A stretch of 18,084 nt of DNA from Flavobacteriaceae bacterium UBA7433. Its GTDB lineage: Bacteria > Bacteroidota > Bacteroidia > Flavobacteriales > Flavobacteriaceae. The stretch covers positions 7,004 to 25,087 of the forward strand of contig DLQL01000099.1 in NCBI GenBank assembly GCA_002477565.1, read 5' to 3'. The position numbers were made by a program, and so were the translations under genes. Below are positions 1 to 7,005 of this stretch, piece by piece (the stretch's first letter is position 1; each line of letters begins with the position of its first letter). The notes under the pieces were generated by a model that worked only from the letters and a program-made list of their open reading frames with translations, was not told the origin of the DNA and ran no database searches.

Positions 1-632
1 AGGTATTCCAACATGATTTCGCGGTCAAATTTGTCTTCTAAAATAGTTCTTAAGTTGTCTTTTTCCTTTAGTTTTTTGAGTTTCCGAAGCGTCTTTGGCT
101 TCTTTCCAAAAGTGTGGTACAAGAAGTCGATTGGCTGAAATAGCGCAGCACTTACGGAGGTGAAATTTCTCTCTTTGGGTTTCCCGACTTCGTAAGTTTG
201 TGGCAAACCGCTGATATGGATGCGTGCATATTTGTCTTTGGGAACCTGTTTGATGTCTACCTCTAAAACACCAATCAGTTGGTGTGTTTTGACGATGATC
301 TCACTGATTTGATTTGTTTGTTCGTGCAGTGAAATGGACAATTCGTTCCCCTTTAAGAGGTCGTTTGTGATTTTGAGTTTGATGGATTGGTAACCGATGT
401 AAGAAATCATCAGCGTGTCATTTACAGCAGTTGGAATGCGAAAACGTCCTTCGCTGTCGGTGGTCGTTCCCACTACAGAATTCAAGTTTAGAATGTGTGA
501 ACCCGACAAAGCGTTTTTTGAAATCCCATCGAGAATTTGTCCTTGTAGCGCTACTTTTTGAGGGGCTTCTTGTGCCCAAATGTACGGAGAGAAAACACCG
601 ATTAGAAAAACTAAAAAAACTATTTTTTTCAT
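1..632 (-). CDS. Secreted protein with carboxypeptidase-regulatory-like domain (partial, C-terminus outside window)
   Basis: The frame is open from an ATG at 632 to the window edge, giving about 210 residues without a stop. Residues 1-20 form a signal peptide (MKK, a hydrophobic stretch, then a likely cut at WA|QE), so the protein is exported. Residues about 28-105 match the CarboxypepD_reg-like beta-sandwich: an opening G-x-I-x-D-G stretch, then TTTDSEGRFRI, then D-T-L-x-I-S-Y-I-G-Y, the usual signature in Bacteroidetes outer-membrane and periplasmic proteins. The part after residue 115 is basic and Lys-rich (KKPKTLRKLKKLKEK near 177-191) and I do not recognise it. It lacks a TonB plug or barrel in the visible part. 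In this family the domain is usually an accessory fold, so a specific role cannot be given. The missing end is probably a few dozen residues, but that is a guess. Confidence 0.8.
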   Translation of the reverse strand, partial: MKKIVFLVFLIGVFSPYIWAQEAPQKVALQGQILDGISKNALSGSHILNLNSVVGTTTDSEGRFRIPTAVNDTLMISYIGYQSIKLKITNDLLKGNELSISLHEQTNQISEIIVKTHQLIGVLEVDIKQVPKDKYARIHISGLPQTYEVGKPKERNFTSVSAALFQPIDFLYHTFGKKPKTLRKLKKLKEKDNLRTILEDKFDREIMLEY

Positions 633-873
633 CTTACAAGTATAAGAATAATCAGGCATATTTTTGTTAATATATTTCTAAATAGCCAGCTGTTTTTGGA
701 ATGGGCAGTCACTATTTATTTCTTTAAAATTTTGATGTTTGTTGTTGGTTTGGTTTCAAAATGGTATTGGAACACATTTGGAATGCATTTCAAAGCACCG
801 ATTCAAAATTCTTTTTTGAGGAAAAAAAGCCAAGAAGGTTTCAGGAGTTTTATTAATGAAAATGGACTTTGAA

Positions 874-1668
874 TCAGTCTGTAAAAGTGTCCAAAAGTTT
901 TGAAATTTTTCTTTTGGACTTGTTTTTTTTCGTTGAATGCATCGTTCTTTGATCGAAAAAAAATGAATTCACCAGAGGGTGGTATAGGATGCTCAAAACA
1001 ATGGCCAAACGGGAAGCCAAGACAAGCAACCTCAAAAACACATCTTGAAATTGACTGGTGTTAATCACGGATATTGACATGTGTGTCAAGAGTGCAAATA
1101 TTCGAACTCCTAAAAAGATAAACAACCATTTTTTTAGTAGTAAAAACCGCCTTCCATATAAATAGGTTTTGTAATGTTTTCTTTTGGTTGATTTTGTAAA
1201 CGACCGAACGGCTTTAGCAGCATAAGCCATGTAAATCCAGTTTAGTATCAACGGGAATGCTAAAGGTATTTTAATATCTTCGAGAATTTGAGCAAAGGAA
1301 TTTAGCCTCAAACTGTTGTATTCATAGACGAGTAAAAAATACGCCAAAATGATGGAAAAGCCTTGGAAATAATGTATTGGTTTTAATTTGAATTTGTAAG
1401 CCGTAGCAGCTTTGACGTACAAATAAACAAACAAAGGAACCAAAACGGTCACTAGGGCGTCAACGATTTTGATGGGCGTCGCATAGCTTGTCCGTTCATA
1501 GATGTATTCGAAACCTTTGAACAGTTGCAAATTAAAAGCCACCATCAAAAACAAGAGAATTTTATAGTGAAGAGCTTTCTTTTTTTGGATGACTTTGAGA
1601 AACACAACGACTGCTGCCAAATTGATACACAGGCAGGCAATGATCACAAAAGAATACAATGAATTCAT
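874..1668 (-). CDS. Seven-helix membrane protein resembling the sensor half of AraC-type regulators, no HTH
   Basis: A 264-residue protein with seven hydrophobic segments at about 4-25, 35-55, 67-87, 98-115, 134-155, 180-202 and 210-230. A short basic tail follows (Lys/Arg-rich, 247-257). The pattern 'VPLFVYLYVKA' before the third loop, and the overall layout, resemble the N-terminal membrane module of Bacteroidetes AraC-family regulators. Those carry a C-terminal helix-turn-helix domain of about 100 residues. Here the protein stops after the tail, and none of the three downstream frames encodes an HTH. The reading frame extends 15 codons further upstream to 1713. I chose the ATG at 1668 because it begins directly at the first helix and because a candidate promoter at 1711-1738 would start transcription inside the longer frame. 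It could be a stand-alone sensor or transporter-like protein. Its function is unknown. Confidence 0.7.
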   Translation of the reverse strand: MNSLYSFVIIACLCINLAAVVVFLKVIQKKKALHYKILLFLMVAFNLQLFKGFEYIYERTSYATPIKIVDALVTVLVPLFVYLYVKAATAYKFKLKPIHYFQGFSIILAYFLLVYEYNSLRLNSFAQILEDIKIPLAFPLILNWIYMAYAAKAVRSFTKSTKRKHYKTYLYGRRFLLLKKWLFIFLGVRIFALLTHMSISVINTSQFQDVFLRLLVLASRLAIVLSILYHPLVNSFFFDQRTMHSTKKNKSKRKISKLLDTFTD

Positions 1669-1710
1669 AGCAATAAAAGGGGGTATTGAAACAATTATCC
1701 GGTTAAAGTA

Positions 1711-1738
1711 CAAATTAAATTTGGGAACGTGATGACAA
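1711..1738 (-). promoter_or_regulatory. Candidate promoter of the seven-helix protein gene
   Basis: On the minus strand, TTG (1736-1738) is followed after 17 bases by TTAATTTG (1711-1718), one mismatch from the Bacteroidetes -7 consensus TAnnTTTG. Transcription would start near 1705, giving a leader of about 37 bases to the ATG at 1668. Confidence 0.35.
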
Positions 1739-1829
1739 CGGATATGAAAAGATCACATCCTTTAAGAGAAAAGAATTTTTCCTGTTTTTAAATAGAAAAA
1801 AAAGGTAAGATTGCAGTAAACATGTTTTG

Positions 1830-1913
1830 TGCACACAACAGGACTTGAACCTGCACGTCCTTTCGGACACGAGCCCCTCAAGCCCGCGCGTCTACCAATT
1901 CCGCCATGTGTGC
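1830..1913 (-). tRNA. tRNA-Leu (anticodon GAG)
   Basis: An 84-base class II tRNA read on the minus strand from 1913. The acceptor GCACACA pairs with TGTGTGC, and the discriminator base A is at 1830. The D arm contains GGTAGACGC. The anticodon stem CGGGC/GCTCG encloses the loop TTGAGGG with anticodon GAG. A long variable arm (GTGTCCGAAAGGACG) and the T arm (GCAGG-TTCAAGT-CCTGT) complete the fold. The 3' CCA is not encoded. It lies 60 bases downstream of tRNA-Lys on the same strand, but a terminator separates the two. No clear promoter was found in that gap (only TAATTTG at 1927-1933). Confidence 0.96.
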
Positions 1914-1939
1914 TTATTTTTATACCCAAATTAGGCTAT

Positions 1940-1966
1940 AAAAAAAACTTCTGAACTGAACAGAAG
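1940..1966 (-). terminator. Intrinsic terminator after tRNA-Lys
   Basis: On the minus strand a 6-bp stem (CTTCTG at 1961-1966, CAGAAG at 1948-1953) with a 7-base loop is followed directly by a run of T (1940-1947). It sits 8 bases after the tRNA-Lys 3' end and would end that transcript before tRNA-Leu. Confidence 0.65.
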
Positions 1967-1973
1967 CTGTTTG

Positions 1974-2046
1974 TGACCGGGCTGGGGCTCGAACCCAGGA
2001 CCCTCTCCTTAAAAGGGAGATGCTCTACCAACTGAGCTACCAGGTC
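1974..2046 (-). tRNA. tRNA-Lys (anticodon TTT)
   Basis: A 73-base tRNA read on the minus strand from 2046. The D arm is GCTC-AGTTGGTA-GAGC. The anticodon stem TCTCC/GGAGA encloses CTTTTAA (anticodon TTT). The T arm CTGGG-TTCGAGC-CCCAG is perfect. Discriminator A is at 1974 and no CCA is encoded. The acceptor stem GACCTGG/CCCGGTC has one mismatch at pair 5-68 (T opposite C); the other six pairs are Watson-Crick. A near-consensus promoter lies just upstream and a terminator just downstream, so this gene is probably transcribed alone. Confidence 0.95.
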
Positions 2047-2070
2047 AATGCCAAGTTTTCATTGGGAGTG

Positions 2071-2100
2071 CAAATATAGAACCATATTTTAAGATGTCAA
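2071..2100 (-). promoter_or_regulatory. Promoter of tRNA-Lys
   Basis: The minus strand reads TTGACA (TTG at 2098-2100), 19 bases, then TATATTTG (2071-2078). This is a full match to the Bacteroidetes -33/-7 promoter (TTG, 17-19 bases, TAnnTTTG). The start of transcription would fall near 2065, about 20 bases before the mature 5' end of the tRNA. It is the best promoter in the window. Confidence 0.75.
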
Positions 2101-2164
2101 ATTTTTTATTGCAATAATTTAACGGATATTTGCAACCAAAAGGAACACAAAAAATTGCAGCGCT

Positions 2165-2683
2165 ATGAAGATTGTTTTGATTGGGTATATGGGAAGTGGC
2201 AAGTCAGCAGTTGCCCGCGCTTTGAGTGCAAAATTTAAATTGAATTTGATCGACTTGGACAGTTATATCGAAGCTCAGGAAGGACTTTTGATCTCTGAGC
2301 TGTTTGCAGAAAAAGGAGCGGTTTATTTTCGAAACAAAGAGCGGTTTTACTTGCAACAACTGCTCGATAGTGAAGCCTCAATGTTGGTGTCTTTAGGAGG
2401 AGGAACGCCCTGTTTTTCAGGGAATATGGACCTCATCCAAAACAGTGCAACTTCCATCTACTTACGAACTTCAGTTGCCACCCTTTGCAAGCGTTTGCTT
2501 CCAGAAAAATCAAAACGGCCTTTGATTGCAGAAATTGCCGACGAGCACCTGCAAGAATTTATTGCCAAACACCTTTTTGAGAGAAGTGCTTTTTACGAAA
2601 GAGCAAGCCATACAGTCACGACCAACGATGTGACCATAGCGCAGCTGGTTGATGAAATAAGTGTGTTGTTAAGAAAATCCTGA
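2165..2683 (+). CDS. aroK: Shikimate kinase
   Basis: Cytoplasmic enzyme that phosphorylates shikimate at the 3-hydroxyl with ATP, fifth step of the shikimate pathway to aromatic amino acids. The protein has 172 residues, normal for the family. The Walker A loop is GYMGSGKS (7-14). Asp32 in LIDLDSYIE is the Mg/shikimate Asp, and Arg56 in FRNKE and the GGG at 78-80 match the shikimate-binding positions. Arg118 in RPL is the lid arginine, and the closing ERSAFYERA helix (139-147) is also typical. It faces the divergent tRNA-Lys promoter. On the plus strand only an imperfect -7 box (GATATTTG, 2125-2132) is visible. Its 3' end lies 28 bases from the converging phosphoribosyltransferase gene. The symbol aroK is used for the family; aroL cannot be separated from sequence alone. 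Confidence 0.95.
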   Translation: MKIVLIGYMGSGKSAVARALSAKFKLNLIDLDSYIEAQEGLLISELFAEKGAVYFRNKERFYLQQLLDSEASMLVSLGGGTPCFSGNMDLIQNSATSIYLRTSVATLCKRLLPEKSKRPLIAEIADEHLQEFIAKHLFERSAFYERASHTVTTNDVTIAQLVDEISVLLRKS

Positions 2684-2711
2684 AAAGTGATTTCCACCCA
2701 AAGCTGACCTT

Positions 2712-3209
2712 TTAGTTCAAGTAGGCGTAAGATTCCTTTTTATCAAAAACCACTTGAATGCTTTCCTGAAGTGAAGTGGACAACGACAAGCCTTTGAAAT
2801 CTGCTTTGACAGGGTATTTTTTATGATTGCGATTGACCAAGACAGCTGTTTTGAATCGCAGCAAAGGAACTTCCAAAAAATGCTTGACACCATAAATCAA
2901 AGTCGCTCCTGAATTCAAGACATCGTCTACCAAAACCAACGACTTGTTTTGGTAAGCCGAACTCGGGAGTGAGGTATTTATTTTTTCCAATGGATTTTTC
3001 TTGTTGACCTGTACTTCGCATAGCAATATTTTCAAGTCCGAAATTTCTTGCAGTTCTTGTTGAATGCGTTTTGCAAAAACATAACCATTCCCAACAATTC
3101 CTGCCAGTACCACCTCTTTTTCAGAACTATTGCTCTCTAAGATCTGGTAAGCGATGCGCTTTGTTTTGTGTTGAATCTGAGCGTTGTTAAGAATGACCGA
3201 ATTCTTCAT
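2712..3209 (-). CDS. PyrR-like phosphoribosyltransferase
   Basis: A 165-residue type I phosphoribosyltransferase. The PRPP-binding motif is VLVDDVLNSGAT (92-103) with the adjacent acidic pair Asp95-Asp96. The PPi-loop region is near GIVGNGY (37-43). The C-terminal pattern V-N-R-N-H-x-x-x-P-V-x-A-D-F-x-G followed by STSLQE resembles PyrR, the uracil phosphoribosyltransferase / pyr attenuation protein. No pyrimidine gene is nearby, so the base substrate is unknown. The frame stays open to an ATG at 3269. I chose the ATG at 3209 because a perfect -7 box at 3229-3236 would start transcription near 3223, downstream of the longer start, and because the extra 20 residues look like non-coding sequence. 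It follows the S4 gene on the same strand but probably has its own promoter. Confidence 0.85.
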   Translation of the reverse strand: MKNSVILNNAQIQHKTKRIAYQILESNSSEKEVVLAGIVGNGYVFAKRIQQELQEISDLKILLCEVQVNKKNPLEKINTSLPSSAYQNKSLVLVDDVLNSGATLIYGVKHFLEVPLLRFKTAVLVNRNHKKYPVKADFKGLSLSTSLQESIQVVFDKKESYAYLN

Positions 3210-3228
3210 GGCAGGTTTTTTAGTACTC

Positions 3229-3236
3229 CAAATATA
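3229..3236 (-). promoter_or_regulatory. -7 promoter box of the phosphoribosyltransferase gene
   Basis: The minus strand reads TATATTTG, a perfect TAnnTTTG. It gives a leader of about 15 bases to the ATG at 3209. No clear TTG sits 17-19 bases upstream; the nearest is GTG at 3257-3259. Confidence 0.5.
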
Positions 3237-3331
3237 TAAAAAAAGAACGTGTTTATCACGGGAATACAAAACGGAATAAAGAAAGCGTTTTTAAGCTGTG
3301 TGATTGCTTGTAAATGTGAGTGCAAAGGTTG

Positions 3332-3739
3332 TTATAGGACTCCGTCTTCGGGTTCTTTTTCAGCAGTAGGACTCTTGTGCGAATGGTACTCTTCAATGTC
3401 TCTTCTGTCTTTTTTTGTCGGCCTTCCGGTTCCTTTTTTACGGTAGTAGTCTTTTGATAGTTTCAGAAGATTTTGCGCGTCAAATTCCGACGTGGGGGTC
3501 GTGTCTTTTCGATAGAGATCCACCAATTTAGCGCCCACCCGGTTTTTTGGGATGTCCAAGACTTCCAATTGGTAGTTGATTTGGTTTTTGCGAACGTTTA
3601 ATTTTTCGCCGACATAGACCTCTTTGGCCGGTTTTACATTGCTGTCATTGATTTTAACACGGCCTTTTTTACAGGCCTCAGTAGCCAAGGATCTCGTTTT
3701 AAAATAGCGTACAGTCCAAAGGTATTTGTCTATCCTCAT
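3332..3739 (-). CDS. S4-domain RNA-binding protein, Hsp15-like
   Basis: A 135-residue protein that opens with a classic S4 fold: M-R-I-D-K-Y-L-W-T-V-R-Y-F-K-T-R-S-L-A-T-E-A, then K-K-G-R-V-K-I-N and K-P-A-K-E-V-Y-V-G-E (residues 1-47). A basic tail follows (YYRKKGTGRPTKKDRR near 98-113). Length and layout match Hsp15 (HslR), which in E. coli binds free 50S subunits carrying a stalled peptidyl-tRNA. The same recycling role here is inferred from family membership. Start at the ATG at 3739 is supported by alignment of the S4 fold with residue 1 and by a -7 box 34-41 bases upstream. The acidic last 12 residues (TAEKEPEDGVL) are probably disordered. Confidence 0.88.
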   Translation of the reverse strand: MRIDKYLWTVRYFKTRSLATEACKKGRVKINDSNVKPAKEVYVGEKLNVRKNQINYQLEVLDIPKNRVGAKLVDLYRKDTTPTSEFDAQNLLKLSKDYYRKKGTGRPTKKDRRDIEEYHSHKSPTAEKEPEDGVL

Positions 3740-3772
3740 AGAAAAAGTTAAAATTTTAGGAATCTCTTTTCA

Positions 3773-3780
3773 CAAAGATA
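3773..3780 (-). promoter_or_regulatory. -7 promoter box of the S4 protein gene
   Basis: The minus strand reads TATCTTTG, a perfect TAnnTTTG, with expected transcription start near 3767. No TTG is visible at the -33 position, so the call rests on the -7 box and its distance from the ATG. Confidence 0.5.
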
Positions 3781-3926
3781 GGAAAATTGTACATTGCGGC
3801 TTGGAAATCTCTAGTGATATCCAAGTTTTTTTCTTTGTAAAACACGCTTTTTTTAAAGTTTTTATTTTTACGAAAGTTCCAACATAAGAGTTCTAAATCT
3901 GAAGTCTTTTAAACGCTGAAAAATTG

Positions 3927-4799
3927 ATGAATACATTGATAAAAATAACTTTTTTTTCAACATTGGCCTTGTTTTTATTCGCCTGTGATACAGATCCCGT
4001 CAATAGCAATGTTGTCGATAATTTTGATCATGAAGGTCAAATACCAATTGACCAAGCGCTTTTGGACACGTATTTTGAGACCCATTATTACAACCACTTA
4101 GACGAAGCGATTTGGACTATCGGTGCTGAAGGTGACGGAGCCTTGCCTTTGGAAGAACAAGTGCCATTGAGTGAAGATGCCAATCTGAAATCCATTGCTG
4201 GGGTTCAAGCCAACGGTACCGAAACGGATTATACCTTGTATTATTTGAAAACAGTTGCCGGCTCGGATGTCGAAGAGAAGCGACCTTCCAAATTGGATTC
4301 TGTTTTTGTCAATTACACGGGAATGCTTTTGGACAGTACCGTTTTTGATTCCAACACCAAGTATCCGGTGTGGTTTTCACTGAAAAGCTTGGTTCCCGGC
4401 TGGGGCTTCGGCCTTCAGAAATTTGAAGGAGGAACAAAGACAGTGCCATCAGATGAGGAGTACATTAGTGAAGAAGATTTCGTGTTTAAAAATGTGGGCA
4501 AAGGCTATTTGTTTTTTCCTTCAGGACTGGGATACAGAAATGCTTCCTCGGGTTTGATTCCTGCAAACGCTCCTTTGATCTTTCAATTGGAATTGCATCT
4601 AGTAAAGATGATTGATACAGATTCGGACTCCCTTTCTGACAAAGAAGAGGTCGTCATAGATGCAAGTGGAAATGTCTCATTTATTGATACGGATAGCGAT
4701 GGTTACAGCGACCATTTGGACAAAGACGACGACGATGATGGCAAACTCACAATTGATGAAGTGCAAGCAGGAACGGATCCTAAAGATCCAAACTCCTAA
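3927..4799 (+). CDS. FKBP-type peptidyl-prolyl isomerase lipoprotein with Asp-rich calcium-binding-like tail
   Basis: Residues 1-20 form a lipoprotein signal (hydrophobic stretch ending LFLFAC, lipidated Cys20), so the mature protein is membrane-anchored outside the cytoplasm. Residues about 123-226 are an FKBP domain: V-F-V-N-Y-T-G, a V-F-D-S-N pocket strand, V-P-G-W-G-F-G-L and L-G-Y-R-N...IPANAPLIFQLELHLV. These match the aromatic pocket and closing strand of FKBPs, which isomerise Xaa-Pro bonds. The loop at 168-190 is longer than in minimal FKBPs. Residues about 229-290 hold Asp-rich D-T-D-S-D-x-x-S-D repeats and a run of five Asp, like thrombospondin type 3 or EF-hand-type Ca sites. The frame could begin at a TTG at 3924, but the ATG directly after it at 3927 is the better start. 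A strong terminator follows the stop. Confidence 0.88.
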   Translation: MNTLIKITFFSTLALFLFACDTDPVNSNVVDNFDHEGQIPIDQALLDTYFETHYYNHLDEAIWTIGAEGDGALPLEEQVPLSEDANLKSIAGVQANGTETDYTLYYLKTVAGSDVEEKRPSKLDSVFVNYTGMLLDSTVFDSNTKYPVWFSLKSLVPGWGFGLQKFEGGTKTVPSDEEYISEEDFVFKNVGKGYLFFPSGLGYRNASSGLIPANAPLIFQLELHLVKMIDTDSDSLSDKEEVVIDASGNVSFIDTDSDGYSDHLDKDDDDDGKLTIDEVQAGTDPKDPNS

Positions 4800-4814
4800 G
4801 AAGAACTGTTTTTT

Positions 4815-4850
4815 CACACAAAACCCTGTCCATCGACAGGGTTTTGTGTG
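4815..4850. terminator. Bidirectional intrinsic terminator between convergent genes
   Basis: A perfect 16-bp inverted repeat, CACACAAAACCCTGTC (4815-4830) and its complement (4835-4850), encloses a 4-base loop (CATC). The core CCCTGTC/GACAGGG is flanked by AAAA on one side and TTTT on the other, so each strand shows a GC stem followed by a T run. It lies 15 bases after the FKBP stop and 18 bases beyond the pepD stop. Confidence 0.85.
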
Positions 4851-4868
4851 TACTCATTTTGAAAGAGG

Positions 4869-6329
4869 TTATTTTTTCGGAATGTTTTTGAGAATTTCTT
4901 TTAAAAAAGTCCAAAACTTTTGAGTAGAAGAAATGCTTACTTTTTCTTCCGGAGAATGAGCTCCTCTGATATTTGGTCCAAAAGAAATCATTTCCATGTT
5001 GGGATAGTGAGCTCCTAAAATCCCACATTCCAATCCAGCATGACAGGCCATGATCTTTGGCGATGACTGAAACAATTTTTCGTAGCGCTCCTTTAAAACT
5101 TTTAGTATTTCTGTTGATGTATTGGGTTCCCATCCGGGATAATCTCCTGAAAGGGTGACTTTAAAATCAGCCAATTCAAATACACAGCGCAGCGCATTGG
5201 CCATGTCCATTTTTCCAGACTCCGAAAAAGACCGGGTGAGACAGGCAATCTCAATGCGTCCTGCTGAGGCAGTTACTCGCGCCAAATTGTTTGATGTTTC
5301 TACCAAATCAGGAATGGAAGGGCTCATGGCATACACGCCATTGTGCGTTGCATACAAGGCTTGTATCAACCTTTTTTGAGCGAGGACGTCCATGACTTTT
5401 TCGGGATGTTTCGTTGGTGTTAGAGTGATTTCTAAGTCCGGTTCGATGGCAAAAAGTTCCTTTTTCAGCAGAGACACCTGTTGTGTAAACTCAAGTAGAA
5501 AGGCTTCTTTAAAAACATTTTTAACCACAAGAGCAGCCTCACTTTCTCTCGGGATTGCATTTCTCAAACTGCCTCCTTTAAGGGAGGCGAGTGAGGTTTC
5601 AAAATTGGCATAGGCATCCAACAAGATTCTGGCAATGATTTTGTTGGCATTTCCAAAGCCTTTGTGGATGTCCATTCCAGAATGTCCTCCTTGCAATCCT
5701 TTTACCGTCAAACGAAATGCAGCAGTGTCTTTTGGAGTGGTAAATTCTTCGTAGCTTGATCTTGCTGTCAGGTCGATGCCACCGGCACAGCCAATTGAAA
5801 TTTCATCGTCGTCTTCCGTGTCGAGGTTGAGTAAAATTTCACCAGTAAGAAGTCCTCCTTTGAGTCCCATTGCACCGGTCATACCCGTTTCTTCGTCAAT
5901 TGTAAAAAGGGCTTCAAGGGCAGGGTGGGCGATGTCTGTAGCACTCAAAACACTGAGAATGGCTGCGACTCCAATGCCGTTGTCCGCTCCCAAAGTCGTT
6001 CCATTTGCTGAAATCCAATCTCCGCTTGTTTTCATTTGGATGCCTTGCTTGTCAAAATCGAAAACCGTCTCCTCATTTTTTTGATGTACCATGTCCAAAT
6101 GAGCTTGTAATACCACAGTCTTACGAGTTTCCATACCTGCAGTAGCTGGTTTCTTTAGAATGACATTTTGGACATCGTCAACGGTGTATTCCAAACGGTG
6201 TTTTTTTGCAAAAGCAATGACAAAGGCTACGATGCGCGCTTCTTTCTTAGAAGGTCTCGGAATGGCATTCAAATCTGCAAAGTGGTTCCAAAGTGCTTTT
6301 GGTTCGGTGTTTCTTATTTTTTGGTCCAT
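4869..6329 (-). CDS. pepD: Cytosol nonspecific dipeptidase (aminoacyl-histidine dipeptidase), M20 family
   Basis: A 486-residue di-zinc peptidase of the PepD/M20C type that hydrolyses dipeptides, including Xaa-His, in the cytoplasm. The metal ligands and catalytic residues are all visible: His77 and Asp79 (HLDM), Asp116 (GADNG), Glu146-Glu147 (catalytic Glu and metal Glu), Asp170 (NLDTED) and His458 (GAHSPEE). The lid-domain motif GGHSGMDIHKG (214-224) and CHAGLECG (429-436) are also typical. Length equals the E. coli enzyme within a residue or two. It starts 11 bases after the nitroreductase stop on the same strand, so the two are probably one operon read from the promoter near 6998. The transcript ends at the hairpin at 4815-4850. 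Confidence 0.95.
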   Translation of the reverse strand: MDQKIRNTEPKALWNHFADLNAIPRPSKKEARIVAFVIAFAKKHRLEYTVDDVQNVILKKPATAGMETRKTVVLQAHLDMVHQKNEETVFDFDKQGIQMKTSGDWISANGTTLGADNGIGVAAILSVLSATDIAHPALEALFTIDEETGMTGAMGLKGGLLTGEILLNLDTEDDDEISIGCAGGIDLTARSSYEEFTTPKDTAAFRLTVKGLQGGHSGMDIHKGFGNANKIIARILLDAYANFETSLASLKGGSLRNAIPRESEAALVVKNVFKEAFLLEFTQQVSLLKKELFAIEPDLEITLTPTKHPEKVMDVLAQKRLIQALYATHNGVYAMSPSIPDLVETSNNLARVTASAGRIEIACLTRSFSESGKMDMANALRCVFELADFKVTLSGDYPGWEPNTSTEILKVLKERYEKLFQSSPKIMACHAGLECGILGAHYPNMEMISFGPNIRGAHSPEEKVSISSTQKFWTFLKEILKNIPKK

Positions 6330-6340
6330 AAAAGATTCTT

Positions 6341-6973
6341 TTACTGGAGATCAATGACGCTTTCTTCAAGGGGCTTTCTCACTTTTTTCTGAGAGGCCAT
6401 GTAATCGTCTTCGGCGCGCGTCCCAACAGGGAGTAAAAGCACTGCCTCTAAGTTTTTGGAAGCCAAATCCAAAATTTCATCGTATTTTTTAGGTAAAAAT
6501 CCTTCCATGGGACAGCTGTCTATTTGTTGTGTGGCACAAACTGTCAAAAGATTTCCCAATGCCAAATACGCTTGCGATTTAGAAGCTTCACGAAGTTGTT
6601 CGGTCGTTTTGTTAGAGACCAGATCCAGCAAGTGATTTTTAAAAGGAGTCATTACTTCGTCTGATGTGTTTCTTACTTTTTTGAGCAGTTGGAAATAGTT
6701 TTCTACATCTTGAACAGTGTAGTTTTTTTGGATGCAAAGCACTAAAAGATGAGAGGCGTCAACCACCTGTCGCTGTCCAAAGGAATGGGGAAGCAGTTTT
6801 TCACGCAAAGACTTATTTTGCACGACCAACATCTTGATCGGTTGCAAACCGTAGGAGGTTGCTGTTAGGTTGAAGGCTTCTTTTAAAAGTGTAAGTTGTG
6901 AATCGGAAAGGCGTGAAGCAGTGTCAAATTTTTTGGTTGCATAACGCCATTTCAAACTGTCGAGGATGTGCAT
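6341..6973 (-). CDS. NfsB-like NAD(P)H-dependent nitroreductase family oxidoreductase
   Basis: A 210-residue flavoprotein of the nitroreductase fold, expected to bind FMN and reduce substrates such as quinones or nitro compounds with NAD(P)H. The N-terminal RYATKKFD (10-17) and the segment SYGLQPIKMLVVQN match the FMN-binding positions of NfsB. The segment ALGNLLTVCATQQIDSCPMEGF is close to the NfsB dimer/flavin helix (A-L-G-N-x-L...D-x-x-P-M-E-G-F). The frame extends to an ATG at 7039. I chose the ATG at 6973 because NfsB proteins begin at this point and because a perfect -7 box at 6998-7005 lies inside the longer frame. The natural substrate is not evident. The gene leads a two-gene operon with pepD. 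Confidence 0.88.
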   Translation of the reverse strand: MHILDSLKWRYATKKFDTASRLSDSQLTLLKEAFNLTATSYGLQPIKMLVVQNKSLREKLLPHSFGQRQVVDASHLLVLCIQKNYTVQDVENYFQLLKKVRNTSDEVMTPFKNHLLDLVSNKTTEQLREASKSQAYLALGNLLTVCATQQIDSCPMEGFLPKKYDEILDLASKNLEAVLLLPVGTRAEDDYMASQKKVRKPLEESVIDLQ

Positions 6974-6997
6974 GTTTTTGTCTTTAGAATTGCCTTG

Positions 6998-7005
6998 CAA
7001 AAATA
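6998..7005 (-). promoter_or_regulatory. -7 promoter box of the nitroreductase-pepD operon
   Basis: The minus strand reads TATTTTTG, a perfect TAnnTTTG, placing transcription start near 6992 and leaving a leader of about 19 bases. A TTG occurs 13 bases upstream (7019-7021), which is closer than the usual 17-19. Confidence 0.5.

Noticed and set aside
431..670. 79-residue frame on the + strand
   Set aside because: Antisense to the secreted CarboxypepD_reg-like gene, which has a signal peptide and family motifs.
801..875. Inverted repeat GATTCAAA ... TTTGAATC between the first two genes
   Set aside because: The arms are only 8 bp, about 59 bases apart, AT-rich and without a T run; likely chance.
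3924..3926. TTG as start codon of the FKBP lipoprotein
   Set aside because: An ATG follows immediately in frame and gives a normal lipoprotein signal.
4780..5133. 117-residue frame on the - strand
   Set aside because: Overlaps the 3' end of pepD in another frame and runs through the terminator hairpin.
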